NCBI GenBank assembly: GCA_051953655.1
Contig: JBQCIO010000228.1
Span: 1 to 7,032 of the forward strand
Source of the DNA: JBQCHF01 sp051953655
GTDB taxonomy: Bacteria > Actinomycetota > Actinomycetes > Motilibacterales > Motilibacteraceae
Direction of reading: 5' to 3'
Length of the DNA: 7,032 bases
The position numbers and the translations under genes are program-made. This document shows positions 1 to 5,578 of this stretch, one piece after another. The notes below the pieces were generated by a model. That model had not been told where the DNA came from, ran no database searches, and saw only the letters and a list, made by a program, of their open reading frames with translations. Positions within the stretch are counted from its first letter, which is position 1; every line of letters starts with the position of its first letter.

Positions 1-79
1 GCGTTGCCGGTCGCCCCTCTCCGTGGGGTTGTGGTGGTCCCGGTGTATTTCCCCGCCTTCACCTGTGTCCGTGGCACGC

Positions 80-115
80 GGTCGCCGCCGTGGCCGGGCG
101 GGCGGGGGCGGCGCC
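80..115 (-). terminator. GC-rich hairpin downstream of the GT2-cupin gene
   Basis: CGCCGCC (83-89) pairs with GGCGGCG (107-113), with two more pairs beyond a single-base bulge and a 17-base loop. It lies 35-70 bases past the stop at 150 in the direction of transcription and could end the leftward operon. There is no T-tract and the sequence is extremely GC-rich, so a chance stem is quite possible. I see no supportable gene in 1-149. Confidence 0.25.
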
Positions 116-149
116 GGGTGGTGCTGTGCGAGAGGTTCAGCTGGAGTCC

Positions 150-1358
150 TCAGGTCCGGGAGAAGTCGTCCTCGAGCCGCTCGATGTCCTCTTCCCGGAA
201 CTCACCGTAAGCCACCTCGAGGAACCGGACCGGCCGCGTCCCCGGGTTGGAGGCGCGGTGCACGGCGCCACGGGGGACCCATACCGTGCGCCCCGACGGG
301 ACGCTCGTCTCCGTTCCGTCGACGTGCACGTGCAGCGGCCCGTCCAGGACGACCCACAGCTCGCCCCGCTCGGCGTGCCGCTGCAGGCTCAGCCGCCGCC
401 CGGGGTCGACCTCGATCACCTTCACCGTGGTCGTCTCGTTCAGGCTCAGCCGCCGGAAGGAGCCCCACGGCCGGCGGTCCAGGACCTCGCGACCGCGCGG
501 GTCGACGTCGGGGGACGACGTGGCCCGCAGCGCCGTCTCGCCCACGGCGGGCCGGGTGAGGCGGGCCAGGTGCCGACCGAAGTGCACGCCCTGGCGCAGG
601 CTCGCCTTGGACGTGCCCGCCTCCCGCTCGGCGAAGCGGTAGGGGACCTCGACGACGTCGGTCCAGCGGCCGCGGACCAGCACCTCGAGCAGGATCTTGA
701 ACCCGGTCGGGGCGAGGGTGACGCCCTCCAGCACCTCACGGCGCACCGCGAAGAAGCCGCCGAGCGGGTCGGTCACCTGCCGCAGGCGCTTCTGCAGCAG
801 GAACACCGGCCAACGGGCCGAGCGGGAGACCAGGCGGCGCCACGGTCCGTCCAGCCCGGCGCCGGCGTCCGGGGCCGAACCCTCGCAGTAGCGGCTGGCG
901 ACGGCGACCTGCGCCTGGCTGCGCAGCAGCGGCTCGACCAGCTCGGGCAGGACCTCCGGGGGGTGCTGCAGGTCGGCGTCCATGACCACCAGCACGTCGC
1001 CGCGGGCGGCCCGGAACCCGGCGAGCACGGCTCCGGACAGCCCGTCCGGCCGGCTCCCCGCGGGCCGGTGCAGCAGCCGGACCTGGGCGCCCTCGCGGGC
1101 CAGGCGATCCGCCACCTGAGGAGTGTCGTCGTCGCTGTCGTCGACGAACAGCAGCTCCCACGGGACGCCGAGCCGGCCGAGGGCCGCGGCGCTGCGCTCG
1201 AAGAGCGGGCGCAGGTTGGGCGCCTCGTTGCGGGTCGGGACCACCAGCGTGAGCACCGGCGCCTGCTCTCGCAGGTCCACGAGCTCGTGCTGCTCGCCGG
1301 GCTCCGCCACGGTGCGGGACTGTGCGGGGGACTGGGTGCGGGACTCGGTGAGGGTCAT
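150..1358 (-). CDS. Polyprenyl-phosphate-sugar-synthase-like GT2 fused to a PMI-type cupin
   Basis: The 402-residue protein has two domains. Residues ~34-265 are a GT-A fold GT2 domain of the Dpm1 type: VVPTRNE at ~39-45, a VDDSDDDT nucleotide-binding stretch at 72-79, the metal-binding D127-A-D129 within DADLQHPPE, and the late EVPYRF / GTSK block at ~237-251 typical of dolichyl/polyprenyl-phosphate mannose synthases. Such enzymes transfer a sugar from a nucleotide donor to polyprenyl phosphate at the cytoplasmic membrane face. Residues ~294-400 are a cupin like the C-terminal domain of bifunctional ManC/type II phosphomannose isomerase: RPWGSF at 296-301, SLQRH at 324-328, E333-x-W335, PRGAVHR around H367, and a terminal EEDIERLEDD. 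No membrane segment is evident. The ATG overlaps the stop of the upstream GT-C gene, with an AGGTGG ribosome site 4 bases before it. Domain calls are strong; the sugar and the cupin's activity are unknown, and the cupin could be structural or sugar-sensing. Confidence 0.9.
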   Translation of the reverse strand: MTLTESRTQSPAQSRTVAEPGEQHELVDLREQAPVLTLVVPTRNEAPNLRPLFERSAAALGRLGVPWELLFVDDSDDDTPQVADRLAREGAQVRLLHRPAGSRPDGLSGAVLAGFRAARGDVLVVMDADLQHPPEVLPELVEPLLRSQAQVAVASRYCEGSAPDAGAGLDGPWRRLVSRSARWPVFLLQKRLRQVTDPLGGFFAVRREVLEGVTLAPTGFKILLEVLVRGRWTDVVEVPYRFAEREAGTSKASLRQGVHFGRHLARLTRPAVGETALRATSSPDVDPRGREVLDRRPWGSFRRLSLNETTTVKVIEVDPGRRLSLQRHAERGELWVVLDGPLHVHVDGTETSVPSGRTVWVPRGAVHRASNPGTRPVRFLEVAYGEFREEDIERLEDDFSRT

Positions 1359-3100
1359 CGGTCCACCTTCCTCAGCTCGATGCGCTGGTCGCCCTGGCCC
1401 CACGAGGCCACGACGTGCGAGTGCTTCAGGACTGCCTGCAACGTGGGGCCGGCGTCCCGGGAGGTCGTCATGATCTGGCTGGCCACCACGTAGTCGAGCT
1501 GGTGCCAGCTCTTCACCGTGCGGTCGACGTCGGGGTCGGTGTCCAGCTTGCTGAACCAGATGAGGTTCCTCATCGGCCAGCCGTCGTCGTGCAGGTCGGT
1601 CCAAGTGACGTTGTCCACCACCAGACGCGCCGTCTTCGGAAGACGCTTCTCGACGTAGGCGGTCGACTGCTGGTACGGCCGGTCGAAGTCCACGCGCTCC
1701 GCGGCGCGGTCGCGGTAGTACCAGTGCGGGGCGGCGGTCGCCGCTCCGGCGGTGACCAGGACCACGACGGCGGCCAGGGCCGCCGCGGACGCGGCGCCCG
1801 CGGCGCGTCGCGCGGTCGACATCCGGGGGCCCACCAGGTCCGGCACCCGGGCGGCCGCCGTGCGCACCACGGCGTCCAGCACCACCGCGACCGCGATCGC
1901 GGCGAGGGGCAGCAGGGCCACGACGTACGGCACCGGCAGGTAACCCGGACGCAGCAGCATCAGCACCGAGAAGACCAGCGCCGCGGCCACCGGACGGACC
2001 CCCCGCAGCCGGCGCAGCGGGGCCAGCAGCGCGACCACCGCGGCGGCGGCACCGATCGGGACCAGGTAGGGGTCGACGGTCAGCCAGCCGTCCAGCACGC
2101 TGCGGGCGTCGCTGGTCGGGTCGAAGACGCTGCCGGAGGAGGTCCGGCCGAACAGCTGGAAGACGATGCCCCCGATCAGGCTCACGTGCGACGTGCCGGG
2201 CAGGACCTCGCCCTTCACCAGCGCGAACAGCGGATAGAGCACCAGCGGCGTGACGACGCCGATCGTGAACACGGCCATGCACATGCGCCGGGTCGGACCC
2301 TTGGCGTGCTGCCACAGCGACCACGCCACGAACGGCAGCAGCAGGATGGAGGTCTCCTTGCTCAGCGCCGCGGCGCTCACCGCGAGGCCGGCCGCGAGGG
2401 CCGCGGACAGCCGCCGGCGCGGGGAGAGCACGAGCACGAACGCGCCGAGGACCAGCGGCACCGCGATGTTGTCCAGCAGCACCATCCGGTGGAACTGCAG
2501 GGCCAGCGGGCTCAGGCCCATGAGCAGCCCGGCGACTGCCGCGGCGGCCCGGCTGCCCCCGACGCGGCGGGTGAGCGCGAAGGTCAGCAGCACCGACACG
2601 ACGTCGAGCAGCAGCATGAGCTGGCGACCCTGGCCGATGAGGTTGGGTGCGTGCTCGGGGAACCAGGGCACGGCCAGCCAGCCGGCCAGGATCATCCAGC
2701 CGAACGGCGGGTGGTCGTACCAGTAGGTGTAGGGTGACAGCCGGCCCTGGTCCAGCAGCGACTGCGCCTGCGAGACGTAGGTGCCCTCGTCGTCGAAGCG
2801 GATGGGGGACACGTACATCCCGCGCGCGTGCACCACCCAGACCACGACCGTGACGGCCAGGACCGTCACCGCGGTGAGCACGGCCCCGACGACCTGGCGG
2901 CGCGAGGGCGGCCCGTCGGGCGAGCCGGGCACGCCGACCTGGTGGCGACCCCCGTCCCGCGGGGGAGTGCGCAGGTCGACGTCCGCGCCGTCGCGCACCG
3001 TCAGCGGGCGCGAGTCCAGCGGGCGTTCGCGCAAAGGATCGTGCTGCCCGAATCGTTCGTGCAGCGGGATGGACGCAGGACCAGAGAGCTGGTCGGTCAC
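1355..3100 (-). CDS. GT-C membrane glycosyltransferase (PMT/ArnT/RgtA-D-like)
   Basis: The 581-residue integral membrane protein is predicted to use a polyprenyl-phosphate-linked sugar on the outer face of the cytoplasmic membrane. A ~68-residue hydrophilic N-terminus is followed by a first membrane helix (~69-90). The first outer loop carries D103-D104-E105, the acidic catalytic motif position of GT-C enzymes, then YDHPP (128-132), the HPP motif common in the PMT_2/GT39-like group. About ten further hydrophobic segments follow up to ~455, including the RMVLLDN stretch at 205-211. Residues ~456-581 form a soluble, presumably extracytoplasmic tail. The GTG start is chosen because GGAG lies 9 bases upstream and no better start is seen in the frame above it. 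It lies 107 bases after the GT2 gene and overlaps the GT2-cupin gene by 4 bases, so the three are probably one operon. Family assignment is confident; donor sugar and acceptor are not known. Confidence 0.9.
   Translation of the reverse strand: MTDQLSGPASIPLHERFGQHDPLRERPLDSRPLTVRDGADVDLRTPPRDGGRHQVGVPGSPDGPPSRRQVVGAVLTAVTVLAVTVVVWVVHARGMYVSPIRFDDEGTYVSQAQSLLDQGRLSPYTYWYDHPPFGWMILAGWLAVPWFPEHAPNLIGQGRQLMLLLDVVSVLLTFALTRRVGGSRAAAAVAGLLMGLSPLALQFHRMVLLDNIAVPLVLGAFVLVLSPRRRLSAALAAGLAVSAAALSKETSILLLPFVAWSLWQHAKGPTRRMCMAVFTIGVVTPLVLYPLFALVKGEVLPGTSHVSLIGGIVFQLFGRTSSGSVFDPTSDARSVLDGWLTVDPYLVPIGAAAAVVALLAPLRRLRGVRPVAAALVFSVLMLLRPGYLPVPYVVALLPLAAIAVAVVLDAVVRTAAARVPDLVGPRMSTARRAAGAASAAALAAVVVLVTAGAATAAPHWYYRDRAAERVDFDRPYQQSTAYVEKRLPKTARLVVDNVTWTDLHDDGWPMRNLIWFSKLDTDPDVDRTVKSWHQLDYVVASQIMTTSRDAGPTLQAVLKHSHVVASWGQGDQRIELRKVDR
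1363..1368 (-). promoter_or_regulatory. Ribosome binding site of the GT2-cupin gene
   Basis: AGGTGG on the minus strand lies 4 bases before the ATG at 1358, inside the last codons of the GT-C gene. It supports this ATG, and together with the 4-base stop/start overlap it points to coupled translation of the two genes. Confidence 0.6.
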
Positions 3101-3109
3101 GACAGGGAT

Positions 3110-3113
3110 CTCC
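3110..3113 (-). promoter_or_regulatory. Ribosome binding site of the GT-C gene
   Basis: GGAG on the minus strand ends 9 bases before the GTG at 3100. It decides the start, because the reading frame stays open far upstream, through the preceding gene, without another convincing start near this site. Confidence 0.5.
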
Positions 3114-3175
3114 AACGTGATCGGACGGGCGTGGACTGCGCACCGGTGTGCCGGCGCGCAGAGGTCGGTGGGGCT

Positions 3176-3190
3176 CGGCCGGTTCGGCCG
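3176..3190. repeat. Short inverted repeat between the GT2 and GT-C genes
   Basis: CGGCCG occurs twice, separated by three bases, giving a 6-bp stem with a 3-base loop about 17 bases past the GT2 stop codon. There is no T-tract. It could be a weak attenuator or RNA-processing hairpin between operon genes, but a stem of this size is easily found by chance in such GC-rich DNA. Confidence 0.25.
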
Positions 3191-3207
3191 GCGGCTCGCG
3201 GTCGGGC

Positions 3208-4545
3208 TCAGCCGCGCGGCTGCCTGCGGGCCGCGGTGTCCAGCGCGGTGACGTCGACGGGCGTCGGGCGCAGGTCGATCTCCGCGGCGGGAGCCGGGAC
3301 GCGGTGGGCGCCGGTGTGCGCCGTCTTCTCCCAGCCGCGCTCGCCGCGCACCTCGCGCCAGACGGCGCGGACGGCCGCGAAGGCGAGCAGCCACTGGTAG
3401 GGCACCGTGCCGAGCACGAGCCAGAGGTAGTGGCGCAGCCGCACCGGGACGTCGTAGTCGCGGCCGAACTCGTGCAGGGCGACGGCCTCGACGATGACCG
3501 AGGCGAGCACCAGCAGCAGCGGCACGAACGCCACCAGCGTGACGGCGACCGGGGTCTTGGCGAACAGGATGAGCAGCGCCGAGACGGGCACGAGCAGGCC
3601 GGTGAGCGCCTGCAGGAACGGGGTCACCAGCGTGTAGCGGGCCAGACCGCGCTGGCGGGCGGTGGGCAGGCCCCGCCACTCGCCCTTGCGCAGCACCTGC
3701 AGGAAGCCCTGGTTCCACCGGGTGCGCTGCTTGACCAGCGCGCGCACCGACCCCGGCGTCTCCTCGCGGGTGGCCAGCGCCGGCTCGTAGGCCACGCTCA
3801 CCCAGGCGCCGAGCGAGCTCAGACGCACGCCCAGCTCGCAGTCCTCGGCGAGGCACTCGGCGTCCCACCCGCCGACGGCGCGCAGCAGCGAGGTGCGCAC
3901 GAAGACGGTGTTGCCGCCCAGCGGGATGAAGTCGCGGTCCGCGTGGAAGTGCAGGCGGCTGCGGAACCAGAAGAAGTACTCGAGGCAGTTGCGCAGCGAC
4001 CACCAGGAGGACTGCACGTTCATCAGCTGCACGCCGCCCTGCACGACGTCGGCGCGGTCGGCGTTGAAGGTGGCCTCGATGGCGCGAAGCAGCCCGGGGG
4101 CCACCTCGTCCTCGGCGTCGAAGACGCCGACGACGTCGCCGGTGCACTCGGCCAGCGCGGTGTTCAGCGCCTTCGGCTTGTTCTTGGGCCACGAGTGGTC
4201 GACGACCACGCGGATCCGGTCCGGGTGCCGCTCGGCCGCGGCGTGGGCCACGGCCGCGGTCTCGGCGTCGTCGTGGCCGACGACGGCGAGGATCTCGACG
4301 TCGTCGTGCTCGAGCGCGGCGAGGCCGTCGAGGGTGTGGCCGAGCACCTCGTCCTCGTGCCGGGCGGGCACGATGAGGCTGAAGCGGAGGCGTCGCGCCG
4401 GCGCCGGCTCCCCGCGGGAGAAGCGGGTTGCGGCCAGACCCTCCGGGCTGCGCCAGGCGTAGAGCATCCAGGCGAGCGTGAGGGTCGCGACACCGCCCAG
4501 GACGAGGGAGGTGACGAGGACGATCGCACTGACGACGGCAGGCAA
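3208..4545 (-). CDS. Membrane GT2 glycosyltransferase, cellulose-synthase-like
   Basis: With the TTG start the protein has 445 residues. An N-terminal membrane helix (~4-29) precedes a cytoplasmic GT-A domain (~52-290), followed by three or four C-terminal hydrophobic segments (~303-395). Processive-type GT2 motifs are in order: SLIVPARHE (56-64), the metal site FDAED (142-146), the base motif AED at 233-235 within a CELGVRL context, and QRTRW (273-277), the Q(Q/R)xRW motif that holds the growing chain in cellulose, hyaluronan and related synthases. It should polymerise or transfer sugars from a nucleotide donor at the membrane and perhaps extrude the product. It lacks a PilZ domain, so no c-di-GMP control is visible. 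TTG is preferred because AGGAG lies 6 bases upstream and the helix begins at once; a GTG at 4686 would add 47 Arg/Pro-rich residues with a poorly spaced ribosome site. It is first gene of the leftward operon. Product identity is unknown. Confidence 0.88.
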   Translation of the reverse strand: MPAVVSAIVLVTSLVLGGVATLTLAWMLYAWRSPEGLAATRFSRGEPAPARRLRFSLIVPARHEDEVLGHTLDGLAALEHDDVEILAVVGHDDAETAAVAHAAAERHPDRIRVVVDHSWPKNKPKALNTALAECTGDVVGVFDAEDEVAPGLLRAIEATFNADRADVVQGGVQLMNVQSSWWSLRNCLEYFFWFRSRLHFHADRDFIPLGGNTVFVRTSLLRAVGGWDAECLAEDCELGVRLSSLGAWVSVAYEPALATREETPGSVRALVKQRTRWNQGFLQVLRKGEWRGLPTARQRGLARYTLVTPFLQALTGLLVPVSALLILFAKTPVAVTLVAFVPLLLVLASVIVEAVALHEFGRDYDVPVRLRHYLWLVLGTVPYQWLLAFAAVRAVWREVRGERGWEKTAHTGAHRVPAPAAEIDLRPTPVDVTALDTAARRQPRG

Positions 4546-4551
4546 GAACCA

Positions 4552-4556
4552 CTCCT
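4552..4556 (-). promoter_or_regulatory. Ribosome binding site supporting a TTG start of the GT2 gene
   Basis: AGGAG on the minus strand sits 6 bases before TTG (4545-4543). It is the best Shine-Dalgarno match near this gene. The alternative GTG at 4686 has only AGGA about 13 bases upstream. Confidence 0.5.
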
Positions 4557-4733
4557 GTAGGCGGTCGGAAAGGTGCACCGACCGTCGTCGTCGACGGCCC
4601 GGTCGCGGCTGCACGCCCGGCGGGTGCCGGGCGGGTCGAGTCCCCGAGTCGGCGTCGTGCCAGATCATCAACGGAAGATCCGTCACGCACCGTCGTCGTT
4701 CCTGACCGGAGCGACGTGGCCGAAACCCCGCAA

Positions 4734-4755
4734 GTCGGACGAATCATTCCCCGAC
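4734..4755. promoter_or_regulatory. Imperfect dyad, candidate operator
   Basis: Outer arms GTCGG (4734-4738) and CCGAC (4751-4755) flank inner arms GAAT (4741-4744) and ATTC (4746-4749) around a central C. The spacers between the arms are 2 bases on the left and 1 on the right, so nine positions pair with a slight asymmetry. It lies in the A/T-richer part of the divergent region, where a shared regulator could act on both directions. No regulator gene is in the window and I do not recognise the motif. Confidence 0.3.
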
Positions 4756-4930
4756 GTGTGCCGCGACACAGGCTTGACCGGGGCTTAACCATCGGGCCGG
4801 CTCCTGCTTGCGTCGAGGCGTGGTTACCGAGCGCGAACGTGGGCACCCTGCATGACTGGCCCGTGCCGCCCCTGCTGTGCCCGCTCACCGCGGCGGGCAG
4901 GCGGCCTGCGGCGCCGCCGCGAACGGCGCC

Positions 4931-4963
4931 ACCCGCTCAGAACACGCCCGGAACCCGCTCAGA
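4931..4963. repeat. Two 11-base direct repeats 22 bases apart before the gtrA-like gene
   Basis: ACCCGCTCAGA occurs at 4931-4941 and again at 4953-4963, a period of 22 bases or about two helical turns. An 8-base partial copy, CCCGCTCA, lies at 4880-4887. The second copy ends 16 bases before the ATG at 4980, just ahead of the ribosome site. Same-face direct repeats are typical of sites for tandem-binding activators or response regulators, but this is inference. Confidence 0.4.
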
Positions 4964-4970
4964 CCCTCCC

Positions 4971-4976
4971 GAGGAG
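4971..4976 (+). promoter_or_regulatory. Ribosome binding site of the gtrA-like gene
   Basis: GAGGAG lies 3 bases before the ATG at 4980 (5 bases if the GAGG part is used). This is close but is the clearest ribosome site on the plus strand here, and it rules against longer versions of the frame, which is open back to about 4716. Confidence 0.55.
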
Positions 4977-4979
4977 CGC

Positions 4980-5495
4980 ATGCCTGTCCTCCGTCGCCTG
5001 CTGGCCATGGCCGGCGAGCTGGCCCGCTTCGGCTCGGTCGGCCTCGTCGCCCTGGTCGTCGACATCGGCGTCTTCAACCTCGCCCGCTTCGTCGCCGGCC
5101 TGGGGCCGCTCACGTCCAAGACGCTGAGCGTGCTGCTGGCCACGGCCGTGGCCTACGCCGGGAACCGGTGGTGGACCTACCGGCACCACGTGCGGCAGGG
5201 GCTGGTGCGCGAGGGCGTGCTGTTCCTCGTGCTGAACGTGGCCGGGCTGCTCATCACGTTGGCCTGTCTGGCTTTCTCGCACTATGTGCTGGGCCTCACC
5301 GGACCGGTGGCGGACAACGTCAGCGCGAACGTCGTCGGCCTCGGCCTGGGCACCGCCTTCCGCTTCTGGTCCTACCGCCGCTTCGTCTTCCGGGTGCACG
5401 CGGGGCCCGCTGCGGCTGCTGCCGACGAACCCGTCCAGGAGGCGGCCGAGGTGGACCTCAGGGGCGACCGGGTCGGCAGCGAGGCCACGACCTGA
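4980..5495 (+). CDS. GtrA-family small membrane protein
   Basis: The 171-residue protein has four hydrophobic segments (~15-36, 44-62, 79-102, 110-128), the usual GtrA topology and close to the usual length of 120-150 plus a tail. Hallmarks are the opening RFGSVGLVALVVDIGVF (16-32), NRWWTY after segment two (62-67), and RFWSYRRFVF closing segment four (128-137). A hydrophilic acidic tail of ~30 residues follows, which is not part of the family core. Family members are implicated in moving polyprenyl-phosphate-linked sugars across the cytoplasmic membrane or in membrane placement of glycosyltransferases (known from O-antigen glucosylation and mycobacterial arabinogalactan work). Placement opposite an operon containing a polyprenyl-sugar synthase and a GT-C enzyme fits that role. 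The start is fixed by GAGGAG just upstream; an internal ATG at 5007 is less likely because it would cut into the conserved beginning. The transported sugar is unknown. Confidence 0.9.
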   Translation: MPVLRRLLAMAGELARFGSVGLVALVVDIGVFNLARFVAGLGPLTSKTLSVLLATAVAYAGNRWWTYRHHVRQGLVREGVLFLVLNVAGLLITLACLAFSHYVLGLTGPVADNVSANVVGLGLGTAFRFWSYRRFVFRVHAGPAAAAADEPVQEAAEVDLRGDRVGSEATT

Positions 5496-5512
5496 GCCCT
5501 AGCGCAGGTGGT

Positions 5513-5543
5513 CCGCCTCACCGGACATAGCGGCCGGTGGCGG
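5513..5543 (+). terminator. Bulged hairpin between the gtrA-like and GH5 genes
   Basis: CACCGG (5519-5524) pairs with CCGGTG (5534-5539) and is extended by CCGC (5513-5516) with GCGG (5540-5543), leaving a 2-base bulge and a 9-base loop. It starts 18 bases after the GtrA stop. There is no T-tract, which is common for terminators in high-GC actinobacteria, so it may be a terminator, a partial one, or a leader hairpin of the GH5 gene. Confidence 0.35.
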
Positions 5544-5578
5544 TCAAGCAGGGGGTTCTCGGCGCCGACTCGTAGCGG

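Larger units (their letters stand above)
4546..4979. promoter_or_regulatory. Divergent intergenic region between the GT2 operon and the gtrA-like gene
   Basis: These 434 bases contain no gene I can support and must carry the promoters for both directions. The middle (~4660-4830) is noticeably richer in A/T than the flanking genes, as expected of promoter DNA. TTGACC at 4774-4779 resembles a -35 box on the plus strand, but no -10 box lies at the right distance, so I call no exact promoter. The region holds an imperfect dyad (4734-4755), an 11-base direct repeat pair (4931-4963), and a small stem CCGTCG/CGACGG around 4583-4598 in the probable leader of the GT2 gene. If the GT2 gene starts at the GTG at 4686, the gap shrinks to about 293 bases. 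Confidence 0.55.

Noticed and set aside
1..62. Possible beginning of another leftward gene, GTG at 62 running off the window edge.
   Set aside because: Only about 20 codons are visible, the ribosome site is weak, several codons end in A (including AGA), unlike the neighbours, and no family is recognisable.
1359..3143. Upstream extension of the GT2-cupin frame across the GT-C gene.
   Set aside because: The extension is Arg/Pro/Ala-rich without motifs and overlaps the GT-C coding sequence. The ATG at 1358 has its own ribosome site and coupling overlap.
3148..4560. Long plus-strand open frame of about 470 codons.
   Set aside because: It is antisense to the GT2 gene. Its translation is rich in Gln, His, Gly and Arg with no recognisable domain, a mirror effect of high GC at third positions.
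4757..4770. TGTG-N6-CACA resembling a CRP-type site.
   Set aside because: Each arm is one base short of the TGTGA/TCACA arms and the total length is 14 rather than 16; four-base arms arise easily by chance.
4774..4803. TTGACC as a plus-strand -35 box.
   Set aside because: No TANNNT-like -10 sequence lies 16-18 bases downstream, so a promoter cannot be supported by eye.
4786..4826. TAACCA and TGGTTA inverted repeat 29 bases apart.
   Set aside because: Six-base arms with such a long spacer in a 434-base gap are weak evidence for an operator.
4716..4979. N-terminal extension of the GtrA-family frame to 4716.
   Set aside because: It would add 88 Pro/Ala-rich residues with no family match, and GAGGAG marks the ATG at 4980.
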